Part shown: piece after piece, positions 46,343 through 56,503 of the stretch
Numbering within the stretch: the first letter of the stretch is position 1
Layout of the letters: each line of letters begins with the position of its first letter
NCBI GenBank assembly: GCA_016931225.1
Contig: JAFGFE010000006.1
Span: 1-64,000 of the forward strand
Source of the DNA: Candidatus Zymogenaceae bacterium
Lineage (GTDB): Bacteria > Desulfobacterota > Zymogenia > Zymogenales > Zymogenaceae
Length of the DNA stretch: 64,000 bases
Reading direction: 5' to 3'
Program-made: the position numbers and the translations under genes
The notes under the pieces: generated by a model
Seen by the model: the letters and a program-made list of their open reading frames with translations, nothing else
What the model was told of the DNA's origin: nothing
Database searches by the model: none

Positions 46343-49012
46343 TCACTTCTCGATCACAATATCCTCCGTCGACTCCACCCTGATGCGCTTGAGGCGGGAC
46401 ATCATGTCACGGAATCGGATGCTGTTGTGCGGGTTCCGGTTGACCACGTTGATGCCGAAGGGGCCGGAGCGCTTGATGAAATATTCCGTATCGCCGTCAT
46501 GCACCGTGCCGCTGACGGTGAAATACGCCCCCTCAAGCTCCAGGTGAATCCCCATCTCGCTGTATCGATATTCCCCCACGAAGCGGTTGACGCCCCTGTT
46601 CAGGGTTTCGGTGAAGATGTCTGTTCCGGAGCCGAGGATGGAGATGTTGTCTACGAAATCCACGCTCACCCGTTTCGGCACGCCCGGTTTTTCCACGGTG
46701 CGGACGTCGAAGACGAAGCGCTGGGGTTCATTGTAGGCGATGATAAGATCGTCGAGTGAGCCGGACACCACGCCGCTGACCTTCCCCACGTCCATGGACT
46801 CGGTGACCTTTTCCAGGGATATCTCGTCAAATGAAACGTCCATCCCGATGCGCCGCCTTGGGCTGAAGACGTCCGCCCCCCAGAGGTTCGTGACCGAAAC
46901 CTCGCCTTCGGCGATATCCGCGACCATCTCGCCTGTCGTTTCGAGCCTCCCCTCCCGCACCTCGGCATCATCATATCCGCCCGAGAGCATCCCCGTCATC
47001 TTCACATCCCAGACGGTTTCGAATAGCGGCGCCAAGTCGAACTCCATCACTTCGAATTCCGCCGTAATCTCCCGCCCGGGGGAGAGGGGATCGATCACCG
47101 TGAGTTCATCCACAACAAGCTCGCCGCCGGAGACGGGTACGATCAGCGGAGTGTGTATGGTAAAGACATTGTCAATAAGGGCCGCATCGACTGCCGCCTC
47201 GCCCACCTCCACGCCGAAGAGGTGCGCGCCTTTGAGACTCACCGTACCGTATTCCCTCGGAGAGATATCCGGCACACCATCGTGCGGCGCACCCCCGGAG
47301 AGATCGAGGCGAACGGGCATGTCCACCGAAAGGCCCATCACCTCCACCGTATCCGACCCGAACCCGGCGCGGGCGACGTCCGCCGCCGCGTCCCCGGCAA
47401 TCCGGGGGGCGGAGAGTTTCCCTGAAACATGCGCCCGCACATCGATGCTCCCCTCGACGAAGCCGTCTGCCAACATCGGGACGCGGCTTGCCACCGTGTC
47501 CCTGACCGCCAGGTCGAAGAGCGCCCCCGGGTCCATCACATTGACGCGCACGTCCAGGTCTCCCGAGACCGGACGCCTTTCGAGGGAGAGATCCCCCGCC
47601 GCCTCCCCCCGCACAACACCGGGGACGGACACCGTCCACTCCATCCCCTCAACGGCGGAATCCTCCGTCAGCGTCCCCGAAAACGACGTCTTCACCCATA
47701 GGTCCGTGAAGTCCACGTATACGTCTCCTATCAGCGCCTGGAACCCCCCGGCGGAAAGAAGCATCTCCGATTCCATCTCTCCCGGAACATTCGACCGCCA
47801 GGCGACCTCCAGCGTGCCGTCGATGCCGTCCGCCACGTAGGTCCATTCCGGAGACGAGAACGAGAGATCTCCATACGAAACATCCACCCTTCCCGCCACC
47901 CCCACGTCGTCCCGGCTATGCCCGGTTTGGACCTCACCGGTCAGCACACCATTCCACTCCCATGTTTCGGTATTCCCCGGCAGGACATCCCCCAGGCCCC
48001 GCATCAGGCCGGGGGTGATATGCGCGTTCTCGGTACGTGCGATCACCTCCCAATCGCCCGCCCGGACGTCGAGGAGTTCAAGGGATATCTCTCCAGTGTT
48101 CGGAACAAATACTGTGACATCCGAAAAGACGACTCCCCGCCGGGCAGGATGCTCGGGAAGGGGAAAGAGCAGAAGATCGCCCCGGGCGTTCATGCCGGAA
48201 TACGACAGATGCCGAGCGTCGTTCTGAACGCCGAAGCCGGAGATACCGAACCCGGTGATGGAAAGCTCGTCATCCTCCAGCACCAGGGGGGCCGAAAAGC
48301 CGTCCCCCAAAAAGAGATAGTCGCCGACCCCGTACCCGATGCCCTCCCCCGCCACGTCTCCCGTTATGATGCGCCTTTCCCCCATGCCCCGCATCCAGAG
48401 CCGGGCCGTGATCGTTCCCGAGAGGATGAGGCCCCGCTCGTCGCCCGATGTCGTCACAATGCCGTCGGCCGTGATGAACCCGACGTCGAAAAACCGCCGA
48501 TGCACGGCGGTGAGCCCGATGAACGTCATCGATCGATTCACCCCCTCGACGGTGACCCTGGCGTTTGTGACCTCCACGCGTACATGCGCCAGGCGATCCA
48601 TAAACGCCTGGAGTTCCCGTCTCCCGGCGGCGTCGTTCTTCACTCGGATGTTGATCTCAGGATCGACCAGGACGAACCGGGTGAGAGTGACACCCCGCGC
48701 CGACGGCCTGATGGTCAGCACGGCGGTATGGGCGGATAGATCGAAGGCGCTCTCCTTGATGGAGAGATCCTCCATCGCGAGGGACAAGATCCCTGCGGGA
48801 CGGACGGACTCGACATTCACCTCCACGCCGAAGAGCGAGAGGAGCGCCTCCTCGGCGATGTATATCGGCAGCTTCGACCCGAACCTCAGGATGAATATCG
48901 ACACGATGACGAAGGCAGTCGCCGCCAGCGTCACGATCGCCGTACACAGCCTGCGCCCGGCGGCGCCGACGGCGATGTTTCGATCATACCCGTAGTATTT
49001 CGGATCGGCCAT
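46343..49012 (-). CDS. YdbH/AsmA-like intermembrane lipid-transport protein
   Basis: An 889-residue protein with one N-terminal membrane helix (about residues 25-50) and a long beta-rich periplasmic body. Repeated short strand patterns such as VELTVIDPLSPGREITAEFEV-like segments and the length match E. coli YdbH (about 880 residues), a member of the AsmA/TamB bridge group that helps phospholipids reach the outer membrane. The start at 49012 has a GGAGGTG site; a GTG at 49048 would add 12 residues. A YdbL-like partner is 3 kb downstream on the same strand. Family placement is by general features and is uncertain. Confidence 0.65.
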   Translation of the reverse strand: MADPKYYGYDRNIAVGAAGRRLCTAIVTLAATAFVIVSIFILRFGSKLPIYIAEEALLSLFGVEVNVESVRPAGILSLAMEDLSIKESAFDLSAHTAVLTIRPSARGVTLTRFVLVDPEINIRVKNDAAGRRELQAFMDRLAHVRVEVTNARVTVEGVNRSMTFIGLTAVHRRFFDVGFITADGIVTTSGDERGLILSGTITARLWMRGMGERRIITGDVAGEGIGYGVGDYLFLGDGFSAPLVLEDDELSITGFGISGFGVQNDARHLSYSGMNARGDLLLFPLPEHPARRGVVFSDVTVFVPNTGEISLELLDVRAGDWEVIARTENAHITPGLMRGLGDVLPGNTETWEWNGVLTGEVQTGHSRDDVGVAGRVDVSYGDLSFSSPEWTYVADGIDGTLEVAWRSNVPGEMESEMLLSAGGFQALIGDVYVDFTDLWVKTSFSGTLTEDSAVEGMEWTVSVPGVVRGEAAGDLSLERRPVSGDLDVRVNVMDPGALFDLAVRDTVASRVPMLADGFVEGSIDVRAHVSGKLSAPRIAGDAAADVARAGFGSDTVEVMGLSVDMPVRLDLSGGAPHDGVPDISPREYGTVSLKGAHLFGVEVGEAAVDAALIDNVFTIHTPLIVPVSGGELVVDELTVIDPLSPGREITAEFEVMEFDLAPLFETVWDVKMTGMLSGGYDDAEVREGRLETTGEMVADIAEGEVSVTNLWGADVFSPRRRIGMDVSFDEISLEKVTESMDVGKVSGVVSGSLDDLIIAYNEPQRFVFDVRTVEKPGVPKRVSVDFVDNISILGSGTDIFTETLNRGVNRFVGEYRYSEMGIHLELEGAYFTVSGTVHDGDTEYFIKRSGPFGINVVNRNPHNSIRFRDMMSRLKRIRVESTEDIVIEK

Positions 49013-49184
49013 AGTCGATTTCGCACCTCCGCCCCAGCGCCGGTTCACGGACGTGACGTATCACGAGATTTGCAGACCGTCCTCTTCGGTGTCTCTCCGT
49101 GCCCTTGTTGCGGATGGGCGCACACGATATCGTATATATTTTATTATACAGGACAATTCGGCGCGACCGTCGCTTTTTTCCCCG

Positions 49185-49213
49185 TTGACAGCTGTTTTCC
49201 CCTCTTGTAGAAT
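49185..49213 (+). promoter_or_regulatory. Strong sigma-70-type promoter of a small lipoprotein gene
   Basis: TTGACA and TAGAAT are separated by 17 bases, 30 bases before the ATG at 49244. Confidence 0.75.
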
Positions 49214-49243
49214 AGTAAGAGTGTATCTGAATAGGAGATGACC

Positions 49244-49519
49244 ATGAAACGCCTGATGGCATTAAGCGTGATCTTCTGCCTGCTGCTGGGGCTTTTCGGC
49301 TGCAGCGGATACGGATTAGTCAGACACGGCTCGTTTACCGTGTACCTGGAAGACGGCACCACATTCTACAACGTGAAATGGTACAAGAGCAGGACGGAGG
49401 GAATCGGGCCGATGGAAACCGCCACCGGGACGGTGATGTTCCTCACCGAGGAATACGGCCTCGTGGAGGTTCCCTGGGACAACGTGCTGAGAATTCAGAG
49501 CGAACCGTCCTCCCGGTAA
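49244..49519 (+). CDS. Small lipoprotein of unknown function
   Basis: A 91-residue lipoprotein (lipobox LFGC) whose mature part reads as a small beta-rich domain (GSFTVYLEDGTTFYNVKWYK, TVMFLTEEYGLVEVPWDNV). The ATG at 49244 lies six bases after GGAG; an ATG two codons upstream would sit within the ribosome site. It has its own strong promoter. The gene is divergent from the YdbH-like gene but is not similar to YnbE as far as I can tell. Family not recognised. Confidence 0.7.
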   Translation: MKRLMALSVIFCLLLGLFGCSGYGLVRHGSFTVYLEDGTTFYNVKWYKSRTEGIGPMETATGTVMFLTEEYGLVEVPWDNVLRIQSEPSSR

Positions 49520-49647
49520 GGGGCGGCGGGAATGTCCGTACGGGGGAGGATTTTCCTCGCGGGCGGGATATGCAAACACCGCGATGTCACCCCCCACGCC
49601 GCCGTCCGGACCGGGTGGAGGCGGGTCTGCGTCGATCGGATTGAGTG

Positions 49648-51435
49648 TCAGTCGTCTATCGGTTCCGGCGTCTGGCTGACCTGGGTAATGACCCCGCTGA
49701 TGAAACGGGCGTCGATGTGCTCGGGCTCCATGCCGCACAGCTCCGGAAACAGACCGTCTGCGGCCCTCTGAACAAGCTCCCGGGCGGTATCGCCGAACCC
49801 GACGCCCGCAACCCCGGCCATACGATCGATCAGCTCTTCCAGCTCATCTCGAACAGTCCCAGGGACAGCACCCCCCTCATCGAGGGCTTTTGTAACCCTT
49901 CTTAATTCCTCACTCGTGACCGGGATCACCTCCCAGTCACCCATCAGAATTCTCCGAACCAGTGCCGTGGCAAAGAGGTGGTCAAGGCCCCATTCCTGGA
50001 TGGGGGCGTTTCGCTTCAGGTACGATTCGATCTCCACCGGGATGTCCACCAACTCCGAGACAAATAGAACGACATTGGACAATGTGTCGAGAAAATCCAT
50101 GGTCGTCCGGATATCCGCCATGGTGCTGAAATTTCTGAAATCCTCACCACTTTCCGTCAACCCCACGTAATAATAGGGCCGAACGCCCGTGAGTCCGTCT
50201 ATGACCGCCCGGGCCGTGCCCCCCCACAGGCTCGGATCGATCCGCTGACCGAGCCTTTTGACCAGGGACGACATCCGTCGCACCACGTCCAGCGTGACGC
50301 AGTATCCGAGTCGAAACAACTGTTGTAGATATACCTCCCGGAGAAGCCGCCTCCCCTCGTCCATCGCCGTACAGTCGGCATATTCCAGGCCGATGTTGAT
50401 GTAGTCCCGGGCCATCCGGGCCGACGACATGATCTCGTCCGTGTCGGAGAGATCCACCCCCCCGGCCGCCACGAGCTTGTGGATGAGATAGGAGAGCTCC
50501 CAGAGTATCGGTCGATCGCCCTCCAAACCGTCGGCCTCAACCAGAAGGTCTTCCAGGATGCCCTCGCCGCTTCTCGGTATCAGCCAGTAGTGGGGGGGAA
50601 GCTCGTCCTCCTGGTTTTCATTCAGGTAGATGATCTTCTCGATCCCGTTCTTCATCTCCCGGGATATCTTCTCCGGATCTTCATAGAGCAATATCTCCCT
50701 CGCCTCGTAGAACTCGGGGAATCCGATCATCGTCATGCGGGCGGAGCGGTAGTCATAAGCCTCCTCCTCCAGGGGTGAGGGAAACTCCCCCTTGACGCCC
50801 TCCATGATGACGTGGTAATAGGACGGCTCCAGCTCGAAGAACCGGGTAAGAACGGTGACGATCATATCGAGGTCTATCTCATCGCTCCTCGGCTTGAAAT
50901 AATATGAATCATCGAAACTAGTCCACCCCCCATCGGACATCTCCAGGGGGTCCTGGTCGAGATTGCGCGAGGTCACCTCGATGACCCCCTTGAAAAACAA
51001 CACCAACAGGGGCGGATCGAGGGAAAAGAGCTGGCGAATTAACGGGCGCTCTCCCCCCTCGGAAATGAGCTGGAGCCACTCGAGGAACCGATCGAGATCG
51101 ATGCGATCACGCTTCCAGATATCCATGTCCAGAAGGTACGTCAGCTTATCCGGAGAGATCATCTCCATCAAAAGCGCCGCGTCGTCGCTCCATGACTCCT
51201 TGATGGTCAGGTATAATTCCTGGGGCGAGAGCTTCTTGAGCAGCTGTATGGAATCCGGTGACGCGATGATGACGCGGGCCTTGCCCCGAACCGGTGTGCG
51301 TTGGATGATCCACAGGCGCTCCTCGAACGAGAGCAGGGACAGCTCTTTCTCGTCGATTCGGCCGCCCTGGTTGATCCGGTCCAGAAAACGTCGTTTCGCG
51401 GCGTCGCCGGTTTCTATGGTGTATTCCTTAGTCAT
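49648..51435 (-). CDS. DUF6178-type conserved protein
   Basis: A 595-residue, mainly helical, acidic protein with no signal peptide or membrane segment. The opening (FLDRINQGGRIDEKELSLLS) and patterns such as LSPQELYLTIKESWSDDAALL resemble DUF6178 proteins known mainly from Deltaproteobacteria. No catalytic motif was recognised. It lies opposite a sugar symporter, with a gap of about 108 bases. Role unknown; the family name is from memory of sequence style. Confidence 0.6.
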   Translation of the reverse strand: MTKEYTIETGDAAKRRFLDRINQGGRIDEKELSLLSFEERLWIIQRTPVRGKARVIIASPDSIQLLKKLSPQELYLTIKESWSDDAALLMEMISPDKLTYLLDMDIWKRDRIDLDRFLEWLQLISEGGERPLIRQLFSLDPPLLVLFFKGVIEVTSRNLDQDPLEMSDGGWTSFDDSYYFKPRSDEIDLDMIVTVLTRFFELEPSYYHVIMEGVKGEFPSPLEEEAYDYRSARMTMIGFPEFYEAREILLYEDPEKISREMKNGIEKIIYLNENQEDELPPHYWLIPRSGEGILEDLLVEADGLEGDRPILWELSYLIHKLVAAGGVDLSDTDEIMSSARMARDYINIGLEYADCTAMDEGRRLLREVYLQQLFRLGYCVTLDVVRRMSSLVKRLGQRIDPSLWGGTARAVIDGLTGVRPYYYVGLTESGEDFRNFSTMADIRTTMDFLDTLSNVVLFVSELVDIPVEIESYLKRNAPIQEWGLDHLFATALVRRILMGDWEVIPVTSEELRRVTKALDEGGAVPGTVRDELEELIDRMAGVAGVGFGDTARELVQRAADGLFPELCGMEPEHIDARFISGVITQVSQTPEPIDD

Positions 51436-51479
51436 GGAGGAGATTATATCAAAAAGAAATGTCCAAAAAAAGTTAAACC

Positions 51480-51508
51480 TTTACATCACGGGTTCATTCC
51501 AGTACTAT
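51480..51508 (+). promoter_or_regulatory. Promoter candidate for the third GPH transporter
   Basis: TTTACA and TACTAT are separated by 17 bases, 35 bases before the ATG at 51544. Confidence 0.5.
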
Positions 51509-51543
51509 ACCATGAAATACGATCCGTTTACGGCGAGGAAAGT

Positions 51544-52923
51544 ATGGAAACCAATCAATCGTTATCCACCGAAAAGCTTCCGTTTTACCGCAAGGTCCTG
51601 TTCGGTGTGGGAGATTCGTCTTTTTCCCTCCTGTTTACGGTTACGATGCTTTTTTATCTCTATTTTCTTACCGATGTAGCGGGTCTCAAGCCGGTCCTCG
51701 CCGGCACCATACTCCTTGCTGGCAAGGCCTGGGATGCGATCACCGATCCGACGGTCGGTTTTTTGAGTGATCGCACGAAAACCCGCTGGGGAAGGCGGCG
51801 ACCTTACATCCTGTTTGGCGCCATTCCCCTGGCCGTGACATACCTCCTGATATGGCAGACGTACCCGTTTGCCGCCGGGAACCAGGGGCTCCTTTTTGCC
51901 ACCTATACGATCCTGTCGCTGCTGTTCTGGACATGCTTCACCGTAACCGGCATCCCCTACGCCGCCCTGATGCCGGAATTAACCCTGGACTACGACGATC
52001 GCACGACGCTCGTGAGCGCCCGCATGTTTTTTTCGATCATCTTCGGCCTGGTGGCGGCGGTGGTACCCATGATCATCGTGGGCGCCTACCCGAGCCTCTC
52101 GAAGGGGTATTCCATGATGGGAATCTCCATCGGCCTTTTCGCGATCATCCCGCTGGTGATATGCTTTTTCGGAACAAAGGAACGGCCGGAGTTTCAGGAG
52201 ATGGCGTCCCTGTCGTTGTGGAAGTCACTCAAGGAGACCGTGAAGAACCGCCCCTTCGTCTTCGCAATGATCATCTTTCTGTTGAGCTGGGCGTGTGTGG
52301 ATGTTCTTTCCGCCACGTTCCTCTATTACATCACATATGTGCTTGGTCTAACCGTTGACGATGTCCCGATCCTGATGGGGACCCTCTTCGTCACAGCCAC
52401 GCTGTTTCTTCCCTTCTGGGTGTTCATTTCCAACAAGCTGGGCAAAAAACCCGCCTATATATTCGGCATGGCCTTCTGGGCGCTGGTGATGAGCCTCCTC
52501 TTCTTTATGAAGCCCGGGATTCCCCTGTCGGTTCTCGTGGCGCTCTGTTTCCTCGCGGGCATCGGCATTTCAACCGCACACCTGATCCCCTGGGCGATGA
52601 TCATCGATTGCATCGATTACGACGAGCTGAAAACCGGCGCCCGGCGGGAGGGGATGTACACCGGATTTACGCTTTTTCTCCAGAAGCTCGCATCCTCCCT
52701 CTCCCTCTTCCTCGTCGGCATCTTCCTGCAGTGGTCGGGATATGTGGCCAACATGATACAGACCGATAGGGCGATTTTCGCCATCAAGTTTCTCATCGGC
52801 CCGGTAACGGCGATAATGCTGATCCTTTCCATCGTCGTCTCCTTTTTCTATCCCATTACCCGGGAGGAACACAACAAGCTTCGGGCCGAGCTGGATAAAA
52901 GGGAAAAGACGGCGACGTCTTAG
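51544..52923 (+). CDS. GPH-family sugar:cation symporter (MFS), third copy
   Basis: A 459-residue, 12-helix transporter with the family loop TDPTVGFLSDRTKTRWGRRRP and the late IIDCIDYDELKTGARREGMYTG. It is less similar to the tandem pair at 7.9-10.8 kb than those two are to each other. The ATG at 51544 follows GAGGAAAGT; the frame upstream overlaps the divergent gene and lacks membrane character, so it is excluded. A terminator follows. Substrate unknown. Confidence 0.9.
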   Translation: METNQSLSTEKLPFYRKVLFGVGDSSFSLLFTVTMLFYLYFLTDVAGLKPVLAGTILLAGKAWDAITDPTVGFLSDRTKTRWGRRRPYILFGAIPLAVTYLLIWQTYPFAAGNQGLLFATYTILSLLFWTCFTVTGIPYAALMPELTLDYDDRTTLVSARMFFSIIFGLVAAVVPMIIVGAYPSLSKGYSMMGISIGLFAIIPLVICFFGTKERPEFQEMASLSLWKSLKETVKNRPFVFAMIIFLLSWACVDVLSATFLYYITYVLGLTVDDVPILMGTLFVTATLFLPFWVFISNKLGKKPAYIFGMAFWALVMSLLFFMKPGIPLSVLVALCFLAGIGISTAHLIPWAMIIDCIDYDELKTGARREGMYTGFTLFLQKLASSLSLFLVGIFLQWSGYVANMIQTDRAIFAIKFLIGPVTAIMLILSIVVSFFYPITREEHNKLRAELDKREKTATS

Positions 52924-52954
52924 GAAATTCCTCAAACACAGCGATAAAAATCAG

Positions 52955-52990
52955 ACCCGCATCGATTGAGACAATCAATGCGGGTTTGTT
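52955..52990 (+). terminator. Terminator after the third GPH transporter
   Basis: A 14-base stem with one mismatch (ACCCGCATCGATTG with CAATCAATGCGGGT) and a three-base loop is followed by TTGTTT. Confidence 0.75.
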
Positions 52991-53097
52991 TCTGCCGGGA
53001 GGCCTCTCACATCGCCGGCCTTTTCCTCATCCTCTATCAATATACTGATATAACACGTCCACGTTTTCTGTGGCGTGAATGATCAGGCCCTCATTTC

Positions 53098-53568
53098 TCA
53101 TTCGGCCTCGACGACCTCCACATGAAAGACCTTGCTCGATGCGTACCCTTCTGCGTCTTCGATGTATATCTCCGTCCGATGATTCCCCGCCGGAAATTCG
53201 GCATTGGGCACATCCAGACTTGTGCCGCTTATGTAGTCCCTTACCCGATCGGTGATATCGATGGGGACCACCTTGAGGTATCGCACCTTCAGTGAATCCA
53301 TGAGGACATCGGCCCCATCCTCCTTTTTTTCCACCTCTATATAGAGCCGAAAGGTACCGGAGAGAGTGGCGTCGTTTTCCGGGCTGTGTATGGATATCAC
53401 GGGACCGTCATTTTTCTCTTCACCCGCCGCCCGGATGGACGGCTGTGCCGCCTCCTCTGCGGTAACCAGAAGTACCGAATCACCGCAGAATGCCCCCGCT
53501 GTCATCGATATAAGGAAAATCACCATAAAAGCTATCACGGCCCTGTACCGAACAGATATACTCTTCAT
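53098..53568 (-). CDS. Exported protein with a probable Ig-like fold
   Basis: A 156-residue protein with a signal peptide (AVIAFMVIFLISMTAGAFCG). The mature part (GPVISIHSPENDATLSGTF, RLYIEVEKKEDGADV, GNHRTEIYIEDAEGYASSKV) reads as an immunoglobulin-like beta sandwich. A GGAGGAATCC-type ribosome site precedes the ATG. It lies downstream of the FecR-domain gene. Role unknown. Confidence 0.6.
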   Translation of the reverse strand: MKSISVRYRAVIAFMVIFLISMTAGAFCGDSVLLVTAEEAAQPSIRAAGEEKNDGPVISIHSPENDATLSGTFRLYIEVEKKEDGADVLMDSLKVRYLKVVPIDITDRVRDYISGTSLDVPNAEFPAGNHRTEIYIEDAEGYASSKVFHVEVVEAE

Positions 53569-53777
53569 GGATTCCTCCTTATCTTTTATCCAATTTATAT
53601 ATGATCATTTTATATTTAAGAGAAATACACGTGGAACAATCACCGATAGTACAAGGTATCAGGCCGATTATCGAACGATCCCTGTGACCTGTCCGGGTAT
53701 TATCAGATTATCCGATCACATTGTTCCATCAGAAAGGATTCAGCCCACATTTGTCTTCGTTCCACGACAACCTTTCA

Positions 53778-55535
53778 TTAAAACAACTCGAGGATTTGTA
53801 CGAAATTGTAACCGTATCCGTTAAATGTCACGATCACTTCCGCCGGTTCAAACAATCCGTTGTATGATGCGAACGGTGCAAAACAGGATACCGGGTTTCC
53901 GCAGTTGAAATCATCATACAGGGCGAAAACGCCTCCGAAGCCGTCCAGATAACCGGTTTCGGCGAGATAGTAGTCCCGCGTAAGGGTGAGATAGTAGAAT
54001 GTTCCACAGGTTGAATCCGCCGCAATAATCGTCACTTCCATTACATCAGACGGTATATTCGGTGCAATCAGAAGCACCGCCATTCCCCGGTTGCACGGAT
54101 AGGGCTCCGGCCAAAAAATTTCCTGGACCGTAAGACCCGCGGGCAAACCGCTGGGTACGTATGTCGGAAATTCCAGGTCCCCCTCGGTCTTCACCAGCGC
54201 AAACCCATCCTCCTCGGACAGCCAGAAGGTCACCACGCCGTCCCAGGTACGGCCGTGCAGGCTCAACTGCCACGTCACCGTGATGATCACGCTCCCCTTA
54301 TATACCCGATCGATCGTGTAGCTGAACACCGCTCCGGGATTGCTGGCGAGAAACTCCTCTATCGCCGATATCAGCTCCTCCTTGGAGAAATATCCCCCCG
54401 CAGAGCCCAGGTAATCGTCCGATATCAAATCCTCCAGCGCACTGAGGTCTCCGGTCTCTAACACCTCGAAAAACGCCTCCACATACTCCCAGCCAACCTG
54501 CTCGTATGTCAGATCCCAGTACGTGATCATCCATGGACCGAAATCCATCGGATCGGACACCAAACCCGCATCGTTCGTCGCCCGAACCATCACCTCGTAC
54601 ACCATCAAGTGATCCGGCACATACTCGAACGACCAGTGGGTCGTCCCTTCCGCCTCATGCCAGGTGAACCCCGCGTCAAGGCTGTACTCCACCTTCACGA
54701 TATCGTATTCGTCGTCCTCCGCGTCACCAACAATCTCTACGGTGCCCCTCGGCGTCAGGCTGTCCCGAAGCAGCAGTATCCCCTCCTCCACGTCCTCCAG
54801 GTTGATGGTCCCGTTCAATATCGCCCGAACGACCTCGGGAGGAAACCCGGCGCCCTCGCCGCCGGCGCCCTCGCCCTGAAACCGCATCTCCTCAAGAAAC
54901 TCAAGCAGCTTCTCGGCGTCCACGCCCAGCACCTCACCCGGCATCCCGTCCGCCGACACCAACAGCTCCTCGCTGGTGCACACCATCACCGCGTCCAGCA
55001 TGGGATAATTGGTCGACACCACCTCAACACAGTCCTGAATACTGATAATGGTCGTGACAAACGTGTCGGGATCAAAAATCACGCCGAAGTCCGTGCCCCG
55101 TACGCCGATGGACACGTTCTCCGTCTCCACCGTGAACGAGGACTCCTTGCTTACAAAGGGCGTCACCGCCGCCCGTATCTTGCCGGAAACCACCTCGAGC
55201 GTCGTCTTGGAGACATTGGTGATCTCCAACAATCCCAGCTCCTTGATGAGCACCCGACTGGAGGAACCGATCTTCACCTTGCTCCCGTCGGGAAGTGCAA
55301 GGATCACCTCGCTCTCCGTATCCGTCTCGATCTCGTCGCCCACGGATAATACAGCACTCTCCGGAAGAGACACCCACTCCTCCGTCCCGGCGTAGCGCAC
55401 ATCGACAAACCCGTCGATATACACCACCGACGCCGTGGACGCATCACCGTTCTGGGCGAAGACAATGCCGACCAAGAAAGCGGCACACAATGTAACGCCC
55501 AACAGTATCCAAGTGACGCTTCGAGTAATCTTCAT
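53778..55535 (-). CDS. Large FecR-domain exported protein
   Basis: A 585-residue protein with a signal peptide (ILLGVTLCAAFLVGIVFAQ). Residues about 35-200 form a FecR-like domain that shares SIGVRGTDFGVI with the other FecR protein at 16.9 kb. A linker with GEGAGGEGAG and a beta-rich domain (about 260-340) follow. The segment YVEAFFEVLETGDLSALEDLISDDYLG (split here for length) suggests an NTF2/SnoaL-like fold at about 360-465. A C-terminal domain with several cysteines ends in EVIVTFNGYGYNFVQILELF. No iron-uptake genes are adjacent. Role unknown. Confidence 0.75.
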   Translation of the reverse strand: MKITRSVTWILLGVTLCAAFLVGIVFAQNGDASTASVVYIDGFVDVRYAGTEEWVSLPESAVLSVGDEIETDTESEVILALPDGSKVKIGSSSRVLIKELGLLEITNVSKTTLEVVSGKIRAAVTPFVSKESSFTVETENVSIGVRGTDFGVIFDPDTFVTTIISIQDCVEVVSTNYPMLDAVMVCTSEELLVSADGMPGEVLGVDAEKLLEFLEEMRFQGEGAGGEGAGFPPEVVRAILNGTINLEDVEEGILLLRDSLTPRGTVEIVGDAEDDEYDIVKVEYSLDAGFTWHEAEGTTHWSFEYVPDHLMVYEVMVRATNDAGLVSDPMDFGPWMITYWDLTYEQVGWEYVEAFFEVLETGDLSALEDLISDDYLGSAGGYFSKEELISAIEEFLASNPGAVFSYTIDRVYKGSVIITVTWQLSLHGRTWDGVVTFWLSEEDGFALVKTEGDLEFPTYVPSGLPAGLTVQEIFWPEPYPCNRGMAVLLIAPNIPSDVMEVTIIAADSTCGTFYYLTLTRDYYLAETGYLDGFGGVFALYDDFNCGNPVSCFAPFASYNGLFEPAEVIVTFNGYGYNFVQILELF

Positions 55536-55779
55536 GGGAGACTCCGGTAAATAATACTTTTTTTAAGCATAATACATTTTTACATAATCCTCAAGGGATT
55601 ATCTGCGGTACTTACGGCGTCCGTGTCTTCATATCATACTATCAAACGCATCAGATATTGGAACGGCATATTCAAAACAATTCACATGGATTTTTTTGGG
55701 TTGACAGATGATTCTCCATCTACTACCATCTGACATCGACATACCATCGATCTCTTTTCTCCGTCGCCAAGGGTACACG

Positions 55780-56277
55780 ATGCATCCATTTCGCTTCATC
55801 AGGTTTTTTACGATCCTCCTGGCTTCGGTGATATGGGTCGGCTTCGGCCCGGTCACCCACACCCTCTACACAACGCCTCCGGTCGAGCCGGGAGAACACG
55901 CCACCATCCTGGTGGACAGCGCATCGGACTCATATATCACCTCCATCAACGACACCAAGCTGGGCATCGGTATCAGGTCGATGATCCTGGAAGTGCCTCC
56001 GGGCTTGTGTTACATCGTACCCCTCTATAATGACGGCAGTTACCACACAGATGAGACCGGGGAGCTCGTCTTTCCCCTGGAAGCGGGGCGGACGTATCTC
56101 TTCGGCGCTCGAAAGGGTGAACAGATCAACCGGGGCAAGCTGTGCGATACCTGCCGGAGCGTCATAAAGATAGAGATAGAATTCTACCTGATCGACCAGG
56201 AGACATTCGAATATATCGATCCCTACCCCATCGGTGATGTACCCATCGCCGTCTACGAGAAGGAAGAGGATAAATAG
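55780..56277 (+). CDS. Exported protein of unknown function, DUF2846-like
   Basis: A 165-residue protein with a hydrophobic N-terminal segment (FFTILLASVIWVGFG) and no lipobox. The body (GEHATILVDSASDSYI, LEVPPGLCYIVPLYNDGSY, GRTYLFGARKGEQINRG) resembles small beta-sandwich envelope proteins such as DUF2846. Start at 55780 follows AAGGG; a start at 55708 would precede the export segment by 24 residues. It is divergent from the FecR gene. Confidence 0.6.
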   Translation: MHPFRFIRFFTILLASVIWVGFGPVTHTLYTTPPVEPGEHATILVDSASDSYITSINDTKLGIGIRSMILEVPPGLCYIVPLYNDGSYHTDETGELVFPLEAGRTYLFGARKGEQINRGKLCDTCRSVIKIEIEFYLIDQETFEYIDPYPIGDVPIAVYEKEEDK

Positions 56278-56465
56278 GGATATGTGAACCGAGCCGCTCC
56301 GGACCGCCATCCCTTGTTCGTGCACAGAATGATTGTTTTCGCCGGTGACATACCGCCAGAGAAGAAACGGGCCAGAGGCCACGCCCACCCGCTCAAAGCA
56401 CTCATCGCCATTGCCTAAAAAACAAAATCAGCGTGATTCATCGTTTTCGCCGTGCTCGATTTCTA

Positions 56466-56494
56466 TTTACAAGCCATGGGCGATAGTCTACAAT
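56466..56494 (+). promoter_or_regulatory. Promoter candidate for lptF-lptG
   Basis: TTTACA and TACAAT are separated by 17 bases. The -10 ends nine bases before the lptF ATG, so the message would begin almost at the start codon. Confidence 0.5.
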
Positions 56495-56503
56495 ACATAG
56501 ATT

